A stretch of 23,918 nt of DNA, taken from Gammaproteobacteria bacterium. Lineage in GTDB: Bacteria > Pseudomonadota > Gammaproteobacteria > Arenicellales > Spongiicolonaceae. The stretch lies in contig RKSH01000083.1 in the NCBI GenBank assembly GCA_007570945.1, forward strand, positions 1 through 23,918, read 5' to 3'. Positions 1 to 9,621 of this stretch are shown here, one piece after another (within the stretch, counting starts at the first letter, position 1; each line of letters starts with the position of its first letter). The translations under genes were made by a program, and so were the position numbers. The notes below the pieces were generated by a model. The model did not search any database. It was not told the DNA's origin and saw nothing but the letters and a program-made list of their open reading frames with translations.

Positions 1-1
1 C

Positions 2-163
2 ATATATGATTGGAGCGCCAACGCATACTCTGTCAAAAGATGGATAGATGTTGCTTACGAGAGAAGGGGGCTTCAGCCCGCCCCGGATAACAGCCGGGAC
101 CAATTCGGAAGCAACCGTTCCGGCAACTGCTTGGCAGGCTGGAAAGATTGGCGACCGTATTGA
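2..163 (+). CDS. Possible 3' end of an unrecognised gene (partial at left edge)
   Basis: A reading frame is open from the window edge to a TGA at 161-163, giving 53 residues with no start codon visible. The composition is rich in W, Y, D, R and N (it begins IYDWSANAYSVKRW and ends LAGWKDWRPY), which looks more like a globular protein tail than a chance frame. I do not recognise the family. The opposite strand is also open here, from an ATG at 292 leftwards out of the window, so the coding strand is not certain. By eye, base composition is less GC-rich than in the housekeeping genes further right. It is followed by a gene-poor stretch and then the restriction-modification operon, so it may mark the far side of an acquired segment. 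Confidence 0.25.
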   Translation: MYDWSANAYSVKRWIDVAYERRGLQPAPDNSRDQFGSNRSGNCLAGWKDWRPY

Positions 164-617
164 CGACGCCAAAATCCACCGCATCGTTCGTTTTGACCGG
201 TAGCCGTCGATTATCGATGATGGTCCCTCTGGCGCGATGCGGAAATCAACTGAAGCGGGCGACCGGGTACGATAATTGACGGCGGCGCACATGAGCGCAA
301 CCGCATGATAGCGCCGAGACGCGCCGGCTTTTTGCGAAGCACGGACTACAGTCAGCAATGGGCACGCTTGGCGCGCGCGGCGTGTCGAAAGTGCGACGCG
401 GCCGGATTGGCGTGCAAAACGCCGCGCGCCACACCGCCCAACAGCCGCTCATACAACCGCCAGTATTCCATCACTCTCACCTCCGCAGATTCATTGACAA
501 ACAGCACACGCGGAAAGAAACGTCCCCGCACCCGAGAAACAACCGCACGACGCGCCCGGCGGCGGGGATAATGATTTCGCAATGCATGGCGGGGAGTATG
601 GCGCGGTGGGGGAAGTG
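164..617. other. Gene-poor region upstream of the restriction-modification operon
   Basis: About 450 bases in which I see no recognisable conserved gene, RNA gene, insertion sequence end or repeat array. The longer open frames here are Arg/Pro/Ala-rich on both strands, as expected from GC-rich non-coding DNA. The only element with a translation signal is the 39-codon minus-strand ORF listed separately. The region could hold remnants of older genes or the boundary of the inserted restriction-modification island. Confidence 0.5.
352..471 (-). CDS. Tiny divergent ORF with a strong Shine-Dalgarno (unknown, 39 aa)
   Basis: An ATG at 471 (minus strand) opens a 39-codon frame ending in TGA at 352-354. 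It is preceded by GGAGGTG (478-484 on the plus strand, read on the minus) six bases before the ATG, the best ribosome binding site in this part of the window. The peptide starts MEYWRLYERLLGGVARG and becomes basic and His/Ala/Arg-rich. It has no signal peptide or membrane segment, and I recognise no family. It is divergent from mod, with about 230 bases between the two starts. It could be a small regulator or leader of the operon, the 5' remnant of a decayed gene, or chance. Only the ribosome binding site supports it. Confidence 0.25.
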   Translation of the reverse strand: MEYWRLYERLLGGVARGVLHANPAASHFRHAARAKRAHC

Positions 618-626
618 TGGTATAAA
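618..626 (+). promoter_or_regulatory. Candidate extended -10 promoter of the mod-res operon
   Basis: TGGTATAAA fits an extended -10 element (TGn followed by TATAAA, one mismatch to TATAAT). No good -35 hexamer is visible about 17 bases upstream, as is usual for extended -10 promoters. Transcription would start near 633, giving a leader of roughly 66 bases before the mod ATG. Confidence 0.4.
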
Positions 627-698
627 TCGGAGGCCATGGCCCGCGCCGGTGTGCTATGCTTGCTTTCCCGGCGGGGCCGGGGATAGAGAGATACAAAA

Positions 699-3173
699 AT
701 GTCCGAAAAGCATAAAGAAAAACGCTTTCTCGACGCGCTGGAATCCCTGTTCACCGGCGCCGAGGTGGAGGGCGATTCGGGTTTTATCAACCTGATGCGG
801 ATGAAGCACGATTATTTTCGTGACATTCGGGAAAAATTGATGGAGAAAATTGACCGGCGCGCCGAGAGGGGTTCTTCGTTTCGCGAAGAGTTGTTCGACA
901 AACTGTATTCCTTCTTTTCACAGTATTTCTGTGAAAGCGGGTCCATTTATTTCCGCCACCTGCCGGCGTTTGCCAGAATATACGAGCGGGTTTACGCCGG
1001 CGGCGAGGACGTCGCCCTGGTTTGGAAAACAAAAAATCTTTACTACGTCAAATCCGACACGCTGGTGCGCAGCATGCCGGTGGTGCTGGACCCCGACTAC
1101 CCGGGGCGGACCAGGCGTTTTTATTTTGACGCATCCAAGGTTGAAAACAAGCGCGGAAATGAGCGCCGGGAGTTTGTTTTTGCCTTTGACAAGGTGGAGC
1201 CCGCGCCCGACGGGCAGGGGCCGGTTGTGCGCATGGTTGTTTCTTATTCTGAAAACGGCAACGGGACGGATGCGGACGGCATTGTCAAAGCCGCGCGCAA
1301 ATCCGAGTCCGGGGCCTATCCCACCGAGGAGCAGTTGGAACGGGCGATACGGATATTTCGCCGCCAAACCGAGGCCGACTTTTTCATTAACAAGGACGCC
1401 CGCGCCTTTTTGCGCGAGCAGTTTGACCTGTGGATGTACCAGTTCCTGTTTCAGGGCGAGAGCATTTTTGAGCCGGGCCGCATTAAACAGTTGCAGTCCA
1501 TCCAACTGACGGCGCATGACATCATTGACTTCATTGCGCAGTTTGAGGACGAGTTGCGCCGCGCCTGGGAAAAGCCCAAGTTTGCGCGCAATGTGAACTA
1601 TGTGGTGACGCTGGACAAATTGCCGGCCGAACTGCCGGCGAAAATCGCCGCGCACAAAGGCGCATCAGCGCAGATTCGGGAATGGGCCGAACTCGGGCTG
1701 GTGGACGGGGATTTCTCAGCGGCGGAGTTGGGCAAGGCCGCCGGCCGCGGCCGCTTTCTGCCGCTGGATACCAGGCACTTCAAGGACTTGGAGTTGGAAA
1801 TTCTGGACGCCCTCGGCAATTTGGACGAGGCGCTGGACGGCGAGTTGGTGCACAGCGAAAACTGGCAGGCGCTGAACTCCCTGCAGGCCAAATACCGCGG
1901 GCGGGTGAAGTGCATCTACATTGACCCGCCCTTTAATCTGGGCGGCAGCGACCAGTTTGACTACCGCACCAACTACAAGGATTCCTGCTGGGCGACCATG
2001 CTGGAAAACCGGATTGCCGTGGCGAGAAATTTTCTTGCCGATAACGGCTCTATTTTTGTGCGTTGCGATTACAACGGCAATTGGATTGTGCGTCCCCTGC
2101 TGGATTCTATTTTCGGCAAGGATAATTTCAAGAATGAAATTGTTGTGAATCGGACCCAGGAGTTCTTCAAGAGTCCGACTCCGCATCAAAAGAAGTTAAT
2201 GAATGACATTGACAGTCTGCTTTTGTGCGGAAAAAGCGATGCGGCGCGAATCAATCCCTTGCGGGAAATTCGCACGGACGAGGTTTGGCACGAACCGTTC
2301 TTGCCAAGCCGGAATGGGAACGGTGAGGACGGCACCCGGGTAATTGACGGGGAAGAATACCGTGCTCCCAAGGGCCGCATTTGGGGCCTGTCTCAAGAGG
2401 TGGTTGACGAGCATCACCAACAAGGCCGAATCAAAATTGAAAAAGGCCGGGTCAAATATTGGCCGCTTTGGAAAAATATCAAGAATAACTGGACTGATAT
2501 TCCCGGTTATTCCAGCACTATGGAGCAAGCGGTGGGCCAAAAATTCGCCACCGAAAATTCCGAACATTTGCTTTCTCGGGTAATCGATTCTGGCACGTCT
2601 GAAGGCGATGTTGTCCTGGATTTTTTCGCCGGGAGCGGCACAACCCAGGCTGCCGCGCAGAAACTCGGTCGCAAGTGGCTGGGCATGGAAATGGGTGAAC
2701 ATTTCCACACGGTGGTTTTGCCGCGCCTTAAAAAAGTGCTTGGCGGCCATGTGTCCGGAAACGGTAAAGCGGATTACAAAGGCGGCGGCGCGTTCAAATA
2801 CTACTCGCTGGAGCAGTATGAAGAAACACTGAAAAAATCCCACTACAAGGGCGGGCGGCAGATTGAGTTGGACTCCAACAAAACTCCGTTTGAGCAGTAT
2901 GTCTTCTTTGACGACGACAAGTTGGCGCACGTCGGCAAGGCGGACCAGGACAACGGCGGAAAAATTGAAATCAACCTCAAGAATCTGTATCCGGATGTGG
3001 ACATCGCCGAGTCGCTGGCCAACATCCTCGGCAAACAAATCCGCGGCCGCACCGCCGACGGCGTCACTTTCGCCGACGGCACGGCCGAAATGACCGAACC
3101 GCTGAAAATGAGCGAGGAGGAGAAATTGCACTTCATTTCTTTAATTAAGCCCTATTTGTGGTGGGGCAAATGA
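699..3173 (+). CDS. mod: Type III restriction-modification system DNA adenine methyltransferase (Mod)
   Basis: Modification subunit of a type III system. It transfers a methyl group from S-adenosylmethionine to adenine (N6) in an asymmetric site and provides sequence recognition for the restriction subunit. Length is 824 aa. The catalytic motif IV DPPF is at residues 409-412, and the SAM-binding motif I (DFFAGSGTT) follows at 641-649. This order (IV before I) is that of beta-class enzymes, with the presumed target recognition domain between them. The C-terminus (LIKPYLWWGK) is typical of type III Mod proteins. The start is the ATG at 699 after a weak GAGAG. About 395 residues precede motif IV, far more than the roughly 120 in EcoP15I Mod, so there is a long N-terminal extension of unknown role. 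Residues from about 450 to 645 are encoded by markedly AT-richer DNA. res follows with a 4-nt overlap. Confidence 0.94.
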   Translation: MSEKHKEKRFLDALESLFTGAEVEGDSGFINLMRMKHDYFRDIREKLMEKIDRRAERGSSFREELFDKLYSFFSQYFCESGSIYFRHLPAFARIYERVYAGGEDVALVWKTKNLYYVKSDTLVRSMPVVLDPDYPGRTRRFYFDASKVENKRGNERREFVFAFDKVEPAPDGQGPVVRMVVSYSENGNGTDADGIVKAARKSESGAYPTEEQLERAIRIFRRQTEADFFINKDARAFLREQFDLWMYQFLFQGESIFEPGRIKQLQSIQLTAHDIIDFIAQFEDELRRAWEKPKFARNVNYVVTLDKLPAELPAKIAAHKGASAQIREWAELGLVDGDFSAAELGKAAGRGRFLPLDTRHFKDLELEILDALGNLDEALDGELVHSENWQALNSLQAKYRGRVKCIYIDPPFNLGGSDQFDYRTNYKDSCWATMLENRIAVARNFLADNGSIFVRCDYNGNWIVRPLLDSIFGKDNFKNEIVVNRTQEFFKSPTPHQKKLMNDIDSLLLCGKSDAARINPLREIRTDEVWHEPFLPSRNGNGEDGTRVIDGEEYRAPKGRIWGLSQEVVDEHHQQGRIKIEKGRVKYWPLWKNIKNNWTDIPGYSSTMEQAVGQKFATENSEHLLSRVIDSGTSEGDVVLDFFAGSGTTQAAAQKLGRKWLGMEMGEHFHTVVLPRLKKVLGGHVSGNGKADYKGGGAFKYYSLEQYEETLKKSHYKGGRQIELDSNKTPFEQYVFFDDDKLAHVGKADQDNGGKIEINLKNLYPDVDIAESLANILGKQIRGRTADGVTFADGTAEMTEPLKMSEEEKLHFISLIKPYLWWGK

Positions 3174-6100
3174 AATCGTCCCAAAGCCCGGCGGCGCCGG
3201 TCCTCGAATCCATGGTCGGCAGGCAGAATTACTCCGACCTGCCGGAAACCTGGCGGGTGCCGGACATTGAGCGTTTTTCGCAACACAAAAACCTCTACGA
3301 ATACCAGCAGCGCGCCCTGCGAAATGCGGCGAAGGCGCTGTATGCGTATTACGGACAAGACCGTGACTGGAAAGCCGGCGAGGCGCCGGCCGTCAATCTC
3401 GGCCGCAAGGCGGACCTTGCCGGCCGCTATGGCAGGCAAAACAAGTACCCGGACCGGGAATTTTCCATTCCCATGTATGAAACCAACCCCGCCCGCCAGT
3501 GGGGGAAGATCAACCCGATTTTCCGCATTCTTTCCGGATTCATCACGCCCGACCGGGATGGCATTCCCTACCGCCATCTTCTGAACCGCATGTGCTTTTG
3601 GATGGCCACCGGCAGCGGCAAAACCCTGGTGATGGTGAAGCTCATCGCCTATCTGCGACGGCTGATGGAGCACGGCGAAATTCCCCCCCACAGAATTCTC
3701 GTCCTTGCGCCGAGCGATTACCTACTGGAACAAATCCGCAAAACGGTGGGGGAATTTAACTCGGCCGGCGGAATTCAAATTGAGTTGGCGCCGCTGCGCC
3801 AGCCGGAAAGCCCGCGCCAGGGGGTGCTCGGCGCCAAAGTCACCGTCCACTATCACCGCAGCGACACCATATCCGATGTGCAAAAAAAGGCGCTGACGGA
3901 TTACCGCACGTACGAAAACGGCGGCAAGTGGTATGTGCTGCTGGACGAGGCGCACAAGGGCGGCAAGGAGGGTTCAAAGCGGCAGGCGTACTACGCGCTG
4001 ATGGCGCGGGAGGGTTTTCTGTTTAATTTTTCGGCGACGTTCACCGATGCCGAGGACATCACCACCACGGTCGCCAAATACAACCTGCAGGATTTTGTCA
4101 CCACGGGGTATGGGAAAAACATCCACCTGAACGAAAGCGAATTTCTCGCCTTTCAAGACCGCAAAGGGGAAATCAGCGGCGTGGAAAAGAGGCAAATCGT
4201 CCTGAAATCGCTGCTCACCCTCGCTTTTGTCTCACAGCGCGGCAAGAAAGTGCGCGAGCAATCCGGCCATGGCCGCCTGTACCACCGTCCGCTGATGCTG
4301 ACTTTGGTGCACTCGGTTAACACCGACATCAATGACAGAAATGATTTATGGGCGTTTTTTCAGACGCTGAGGGAAATCGCGTCCGGGGACATTGACGATG
4401 TCCTTTTCCAAGAGAGCAAAAACGCCCTGCTGAAAGACTGGGCCAATGGCCGGATGTTTTTCGACACGGGCGCGGCGGCCGGCGGTCTAGCCGGCATTGG
4501 CGATGCGGCGCTCAAGGACATGAAAATCACCGACTTGCGCGAGGAGATTTTTCTAAGCCGCAGAAAAAGCGAATTGCAATTCATCCTCAGCAAGGACGAA
4601 AGGGAAATTGCATTTCAGATGAAAAACGCGGACCGGCCTTTTGCGCTGATTCGCATCGGCAAAACCTCAAAATGGCGCAAAGAGCTGCTGGCCGGCTTCG
4701 CCGAATCCAAAACCCTGAAGGAGAAGTCGTTCTTTGACGAACTGGCGACCGAGGACAGCTCCATCACCATCCTCATGGGCTCGCGCTCGTTTTTTGAAAG
4801 TTGGGATTCCAACCGGCCGAATGTCATCAACTTCATTAACATCGGCCGCATTGACGCGAAAAAATTTGTCATCCAGTCGGTGGGCCGGGGGGTGAGGATT
4901 GAGCCGCTGCCCAACCGCCGCCGGCGCATCGACGTTCTGAGGGAGGACCCGAAATTAAGCGAGGAAAAGAAAACAATGCTCCGGAGTTTGGGCGATTTCG
5001 CCTCGCCGCTGGAAACACTGTTTCTTTTCGCCACCAACCGCCAGGACGTTTCCAACGTCATGAAAGGTCTGGAGTCGAATAGAAGCGGCCAATTCCGGAA
5101 AGTGAAGGGCTTTGTTCAGTCCGAGAGGCCGCAAATCAACGGCGGGACCATGCCCCTGTTCGTTCCGGCGTACCGGGAAGTTGAAAACCATGAAACCCGC
5201 CGTCCGCAATTTGAGATGAGCAGGGAAACACAGGGGCGTTTTCGGGCTTATCTTGGGGAGACGTCGAATTCCCTTCTGGTGGTTCGCGACGGGTTGGCGC
5301 CCGGGCAAATTAAAAATTTGCGGAATTTGGCCGGCCCGAATGCAAAGGGCGTGAAGATTGTCGAAAAGAAAGATTACGCCAGCCTGGTTTATTTGCAGGA
5401 GCGGCTTGGAAGGCATGCGGAATTCACCGTGAAAGACGCAGATGGCGTGCGCGATTTGGATGAGAAGCGCGACATGGTGCATTTTCGTGAAGTCCGCGCC
5501 GCGTTCACTCGCGGAGAGATTAAAGATTTTCAGGAGAAAATCAAAAACGTTGCGCGCGGCGGCGGGCTCACCTTGGACGAGAAAAAAGAACTCGCGGGAA
5601 AATTTTCGCGCGGAGGCATCTCTGAGGAAGAATACCAGTCACTCATGGGCGGCAAAAGCGCGGATTCGCACCGGGACTTGTTGCAAATCCGGCACATCGC
5701 CCGGCATTACTACGTGCCTCTGGTCATCGCCGAGGACAAAAAAGTTGATTTTATTCAACACATTATCAAGCATCCCAGCGAAAAACAGTTCGTGGAAAAA
5801 CTGCTGGGCTGGCTCGCCCAGGAGCGGCCCCGGTGGGACGCATGGATGTTCAGCAAAATCGACGAATCGCTGGACAAGATTCACATCCCCTACTACGACG
5901 GCGGTGTCAATGACTACCGCAGCTTCTACCCCGACTTTGTCTTCTGGATGTGCAAAGGGGACGAATACAAAATCGTTTTCGTTGACCCGAAAACCACGGA
6001 GTACACGTCCGGCCTCCGGAAAGCGGACGGCTATGCGAAATTGTTCGCGGGAGACAAGGGAGTTCGCAAATTCAGCCATGGCCCGCGTTGGAAAGTGGCC

Positions 6101-6193
6101 GTGCATCTGAAATTTTTCAGTTCCCCCGCGGGCGCTCCCGACCAATACGGGAAATTCTGGACCGAGGATATTGCGGAGGTGTTTGCGCCGTAA
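3170..6193 (+). CDS. res: Type III restriction enzyme Res subunit (SF2 helicase/translocase plus nuclease)
   Basis: Restriction subunit. It hydrolyses ATP to move along DNA from an unmethylated site and cuts when complexed with Mod. I chose the ATG at 3170, which overlaps the mod stop as ATGA and has GGGG just upstream. An in-frame GTG at 3158 would add four residues. Length is 1007 aa, close to EcoP15I Res (about 970). Visible superfamily-2 motifs are Walker A (ATGSGKT, Lys about 151), DEAH (259-262), the SAT motif (NFSATF) and motif VI (QSVGRGVR, from about 569). A PD-(D/E)XK-like nuclease lies at the C-terminus: Pro-Asp in FYPDFVF (Asp about 922) and Asp-Pro-Lys in VDPKTTEY (939-941). No frameshift is seen, so the pair looks functional. 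It ends 23 bp from the convergent fumC. Confidence 0.94.
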   Translation: MKSSQSPAAPVLESMVGRQNYSDLPETWRVPDIERFSQHKNLYEYQQRALRNAAKALYAYYGQDRDWKAGEAPAVNLGRKADLAGRYGRQNKYPDREFSIPMYETNPARQWGKINPIFRILSGFITPDRDGIPYRHLLNRMCFWMATGSGKTLVMVKLIAYLRRLMEHGEIPPHRILVLAPSDYLLEQIRKTVGEFNSAGGIQIELAPLRQPESPRQGVLGAKVTVHYHRSDTISDVQKKALTDYRTYENGGKWYVLLDEAHKGGKEGSKRQAYYALMAREGFLFNFSATFTDAEDITTTVAKYNLQDFVTTGYGKNIHLNESEFLAFQDRKGEISGVEKRQIVLKSLLTLAFVSQRGKKVREQSGHGRLYHRPLMLTLVHSVNTDINDRNDLWAFFQTLREIASGDIDDVLFQESKNALLKDWANGRMFFDTGAAAGGLAGIGDAALKDMKITDLREEIFLSRRKSELQFILSKDEREIAFQMKNADRPFALIRIGKTSKWRKELLAGFAESKTLKEKSFFDELATEDSSITILMGSRSFFESWDSNRPNVINFINIGRIDAKKFVIQSVGRGVRIEPLPNRRRRIDVLREDPKLSEEKKTMLRSLGDFASPLETLFLFATNRQDVSNVMKGLESNRSGQFRKVKGFVQSERPQINGGTMPLFVPAYREVENHETRRPQFEMSRETQGRFRAYLGETSNSLLVVRDGLAPGQIKNLRNLAGPNAKGVKIVEKKDYASLVYLQERLGRHAEFTVKDADGVRDLDEKRDMVHFREVRAAFTRGEIKDFQEKIKNVARGGGLTLDEKKELAGKFSRGGISEEEYQSLMGGKSADSHRDLLQIRHIARHYYVPLVIAEDKKVDFIQHIIKHPSEKQFVEKLLGWLAQERPRWDAWMFSKIDESLDKIHIPYYDGGVNDYRSFYPDFVFWMCKGDEYKIVFVDPKTTEYTSGLRKADGYAKLFAGDKGVRKFSHGPRWKVAVHLKFFSSPAGAPDQYGKFWTEDIAEVFAP

Positions 6194-6216
6194 CCATCAC
6201 CGCCGCCTGCGCCGGC

Positions 6217-7598
<1,382 letters not shown>

Positions 7599-7602
<4 letters not shown>

Positions 7603-8621
7603 GCGGCGGAGTTTACCCCGCCCTCACCGCCGGCGGCGGGGGCCAAAATCGCCGCCATCACCGCCCCGTCCACGTTGCCGCCGCTGAGCACGATTCCGCA
7701 GCGCTGATGCATGAACGGGCGCGGCAGTTTGTGCGCCAGCAGCGCCGCCACCGCCAATGCGCCCGACGGTTCCACCACCAGTTTGGCGCGGTGAAACAAA
7801 AACCGGACGGCGTGTTTAATTTCCTCCTCGCTGACGCTCAGCATGTCGTCCACAAAGCGGCGGATGACGGCAAAGTTCAATTCGCCCAGGGATGGGGTGC
7901 GCGCGCCGTCGGCGATGCTGCGGCAGTCGGGCGCGGTTTGCAAAACGCCGCTGGTAAACGAGCGGACGCCGTCGTCGCCCAGTTGCGGCTCAACGCCGAT
8001 GACTTTGCACTTCGGGTTTTTGTGCTTGGCGGCGACCGCGCAGCCGCTGAGCAAACCGCCGCCGCCGCAAGGGACGACAATTTCATCCAAGTCGGCGGCG
8101 TCATCCAGCAACTCCAGCGCGGCGGTGCCCTGGCCGGCGATGATGTGCGGGTGGTCAAAAGGCGGCACCACGGTGAGGCCGTCCCGCGCGGCAAGTTCGG
8201 CGCACACTTGTTCGCGCGCGGCGGCGGATTTGCAGAGAGTGACGCGCGCGCCGTAGCCGCGGCAGGCGTTGACCTTCACCGGTGAGGCGTCCTCGGGCAT
8301 GACCAGGTGCACCGGCGCGCTGAACATGCCGCCGGCGATGGCCGCCGCCTGGGCGTGGTTGCCGGAAGAGAAAGCGGCAATGCCGCGCCGCCGCGCCGAC
8401 TCTTCCAGTTGGGCGACGGTGTTGAAGGCGCCGCGAAACTTAAACGCGCCGCCGCGCTGCAGGTTTTCACACTTGAGAAAAACCCGCCGCCCGCCGGCGC
8501 GGTCCAGGGCGGCGCAGGTGGCGGTTTGCGTGCGGTGGGCGACGCCGGCCAGGCGCGACTCGGCATCGCGCAGATTGTCAATCAAAGCCGCATCCGATGG
8601 CGGGCGCCGGCCGCCGTTCAC
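7599..8621 (-). CDS. PLP-dependent threonine/serine ammonia-lyase or serine racemase family protein
   Basis: Fold-type II PLP enzyme acting on hydroxy amino acids: threonine or serine dehydration, serine racemisation, or threo-3-hydroxyaspartate deamination. I chose the GTG at 8621, whose GTGA overlaps the stop of the DUF1330 gene, giving 340 aa. The frame is open further upstream, but that would overlap the neighbour extensively. The PLP lysine is in GGAFKFRG (Lys61). SSGNH is at 85-89, the phosphate-binding GGGG loop at 186-189 and SGGN at 313-316. There is no ACT domain, so it is not the long biosynthetic IlvA. Glu211, Gly215 and Asp217 have the spacing I recall for the divalent-metal site of serine racemases and hydroxyaspartate lyases, which favours that subgroup. 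It overlaps fumC by 4 nt. Exact substrate cannot be decided from sequence. Confidence 0.88.
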
Positions 8622-8908
8622 TCCAGTCCTTCCACAAGAATCATGTCGGTGTCGGCGGCGGCCTGGCGAATGCCCTTGGCGGCGGCGTATTCCTCCGACT
8701 CCCACCAGGCCCGCGCTTTTTGCGCGTCGGGAAATTCAATGATGACCATGCGCGCCGCGGCGCGGCCGCCTTCCAGCCTTTGCGCCGCGCCGCCGCGGGC
8801 GATATATTTTCCGCCGTAGGGAACCAAGGTCGGCGCCACCAGCGGTTTGTATTTCTCGTATTGCCCGGCGTCGTTGACCGTGACTTCGGCGATGATGTAA
8901 GCGCTCAT
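8618..8908 (-). CDS. DUF1330 family protein (dimeric alpha/beta barrel fold)
   Basis: Small 96-aa cytosolic protein of the DUF1330 family, with the typical opening MSAYIIAEVTV, a central GGKYIARGG, then MVIIEFPDAQKARAWWESEEY and a hydrophobic final strand (DMILVEG). The fold is that of small dimeric ferredoxin-like alpha/beta barrels. The biochemical role of the family is not established. The start is the ATG at 8908, preceded by GGAG, and a longer upstream frame is out of family length. It is the first gene of an operon with the PLP lyase and fumC, overlapping the lyase by 4 nt. That suggests a part in the same metabolic route, but this is inference from position only. Confidence 0.9.
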   Translation of the reverse strand: MSAYIIAEVTVNDAGQYEKYKPLVAPTLVPYGGKYIARGGAAQRLEGGRAAARMVIIEFPDAQKARAWWESEEYAAAKGIRQAAADTDMILVEGLE

Positions 8909-8939
8909 GTTTTTCTCCGGATGGCCTCGGTTGCGCGAT

Positions 8940-8948
8940 ACCATACCA
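8940..8948 (-). promoter_or_regulatory. Candidate extended -10 for the DUF1330-lyase-fumC operon
   Basis: On the minus strand this reads TGGTATGGT, a TGn plus a 4/6 match to TATAAT, in the 50-bp divergent spacer between the DUF1330 gene and the esterase. It lies 31 bases before the DUF1330 ATG. No clear -35 is seen. The match is weaker than at argH or the nucleotidyltransferase. Confidence 0.3.
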
Positions 8949-8958
8949 AAAAAACGCC

Positions 8959-9621
8959 ATGCTGGAATCCATTGAAACAACCCACGGTGGCGGCGCGCCG
9001 GACTGCGCGGTGATTTGGCTGCACGGCCTCGGCGCCGACGGCCATGACTTCGCCGCTGTGGTGCCGCAACTTGCGCTGCCGGAAAATTTGTGCGCGCGTT
9101 TTGTTTTTCCCCACGCGCCACCGCGCCCCATAACATTGAACAGCGGCATGGTGATGCGCGGCTGGTTTGACATCACCGCCCTCACCGAGGACGCGGTGGA
9201 GGACGAGGAGGGAATGCGCGACTCGGCCGAATTGGTGCGCGCGCTGATTGCCGGGCAAAACGAACAAGGCATCGCCGACGCGCGCATCGTGCTGGCCGGT
9301 TTTTCGCAGGGCGGCGCGCTTGCGCTGTACACCGCGCTGCAGCACACCGGGCGGCTGGCCGGCGCGGCGGCGTTGTCGGCGTGGCTGCCGGCGGCGCGTT
9401 CCGTTTTGGCCAATGTGCATGAGCAAAACCGCGCGCTGCCGATTTTTTGCGCCCACGGCGCGCACGACCCCATGGTGCCGGCGGTTTTTGCCGAGCGCGG
9501 TTGTGCACAATTGCGCGCCGCCGGTTTTGCGGTGCGGCCGCGGCTGTGGCCGGTGGAGCATGGGGTTTGCCTTGATGAGTTGCGCGACCTGGGCGCGTGG
9601 CTGGCGCGGGTGTTTTCCTAG
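8959..9621 (+). CDS. Carboxylesterase / phospholipase family alpha/beta hydrolase
   Basis: Serine esterase of the phospholipase/carboxylesterase (acyl-protein thioesterase-like) family, 220 aa, cytosolic with no signal peptide. The oxyanion region is VIWLHGLGADGHD (18-30). The nucleophile Ser116 sits in GFSQGG. Asp170 (GAHDPMVP) and His201 (EHGVCLDEL) complete the triad with normal spacing. Members hydrolyse short acyl esters. The natural substrate is unknown. The ATG at 8959 has no obvious Shine-Dalgarno. It is transcribed divergently from the DUF1330 operon. Its TAG stop lies in a CTAG palindrome that also supplies the TAG stop of the convergent TPR gene. Confidence 0.94.
   Translation: MLESIETTHGGGAPDCAVIWLHGLGADGHDFAAVVPQLALPENLCARFVFPHAPPRPITLNSGMVMRGWFDITALTEDAVEDEEGMRDSAELVRALIAGQNEQGIADARIVLAGFSQGGALALYTALQHTGRLAGAAALSAWLPAARSVLANVHEQNRALPIFCAHGAHDPMVPAVFAERGCAQLRAAGFAVRPRLWPVEHGVCLDELRDLGAWLARVFS

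Noticed and set aside
1..292. Minus-strand frame open from an ATG at 292 to the left edge (about 97 codons)
   Set aside because: Its composition (many Ser, Pro, Ile, Arg) looks like the shadow of the plus-strand frame at 2-163. It has no evident ribosome binding site and no family I recognise. It cannot be excluded, since the window ends here.
358..795. 145-codon plus-strand ORF upstream of mod
   Set aside because: Arg/Pro/His-rich with low-complexity composition, overlapping the start of mod out of frame. No domain and no ribosome binding site.
3158..3169. GTG at 3158 as the res start
   Set aside because: The ATG at 3170 forms the ATGA overlap with mod seen at other gene joints here and has GGGG upstream. 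The GTG would add only four residues.
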